This document shows positions 63,711-64,000 of a DNA stretch of 64,000 bases, piece by piece. The stretch lies in the NCBI RefSeq assembly GCF_037975245.1, contig NC_092572.1, positions 9,006,001 through 9,070,000 on the forward strand. The letters run 5' to 3'. Made by a program: the position numbers and the translations under genes. The notes under the pieces were generated by a model, which was given only the letters and a program-made list of their open reading frames with translations, searched no databases and had not been told where the DNA came from. This DNA comes from Apostichopus japonicus. Its lineage: Eukaryota > Echinodermata > Holothuroidea > Aspidochirotida > Stichopodidae. How positions within the stretch are numbered: position 1 is the first letter of the stretch; the number at the start of each line of letters is the position of its first letter.

Positions 63711-64000
63711 AGCAAGTGGGTATGACAGATATATATTCAAGTTATAAATATCAATACACCAGAAAAAAATCCACTTCATGGGAGCCCTGTAATCTTGGCG
63801 TCACTTGTGAGGTCCTCAAAGAAACAACACTATTTATAGTCACAGCTAGTACGGGTCCAAATTACCCAATAAGAGGGTATTTAACTAACCCTAGGTATCT
63901 TAAGCTAGCACTAATTAAAAATTCGCAATGTGCCCAGAATGCATCATTTCGCGTCTCAATAATCTACTTGGGGGTGGGGGGGGGGGTGAAGTGGCGTTGG

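Overview
This is animal nuclear DNA, AT-rich and repeat-dense, with GT-AG spliced genes spread far apart. The gene content (a NOMO C-terminus, an SLC35G1-like transporter, a Rolling-stone-like protein and an insect-gustatory-receptor-like protein) and the style of repeats (tRNA-derived SINEs, small hAT-like MITEs, long TA arrays, a hammerhead-like terminal motif) suggest a marine deuterostome. An echinoderm, possibly a sea cucumber, is my best guess, but that is inference from family distribution and not proof.

Layout. Bases 1-5377 (+) carry the last five visible coding exons of NOMO (BOS complex subunit, ER membrane); a probable 3'UTR runs to about 6.6 kb. From 6.6 to 12 kb there is intergenic DNA with minisatellites and dispersed repeats. 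A single-exon SLC35G1-like EamA/DMT transporter lies at 12151-13227 (-). From 13.2 to 28.2 kb I see no convincing gene, only repeats. At 28223-31161 (+) there is a three-exon Rolling-stone-like multi-pass membrane protein; its first intron holds a near-perfect 70-bp fold-back hairpin and a G-quadruplex-type tract. At 35674-41220 (-) there is a three-exon gustatory-receptor-like (GRL) gene. Its two short 3' exons (23 and 25 codons) were found by following phase-0 splice sites and supply the seventh membrane segment. From 41.2 to 64 kb I find no supported gene, only MITEs, SINEs, minisatellites and microsatellites.

The four genes encode membrane proteins but belong to unrelated pathways, and nothing suggests they work together. 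The most interesting material is in the repeats: (1) several copies of a compact hammerhead-ribozyme-like motif resembling the stem-III-less variants linked to Penelope-like elements; (2) a MITE inserted into one copy of a tandem duplication in a NOMO intron, so the other copy is a paralogous empty site that shows the target duplication; (3) two dispersed mini-hairpins with covarying stems inside shared flanks; (4) a tRNA-headed SINE family whose copies all end in TA microsatellites, offering a source for some of the long TA arrays; (5) a family of hAT-like MITEs with clear terminal inverted repeats. All coordinates were read by eye; no database search was possible.
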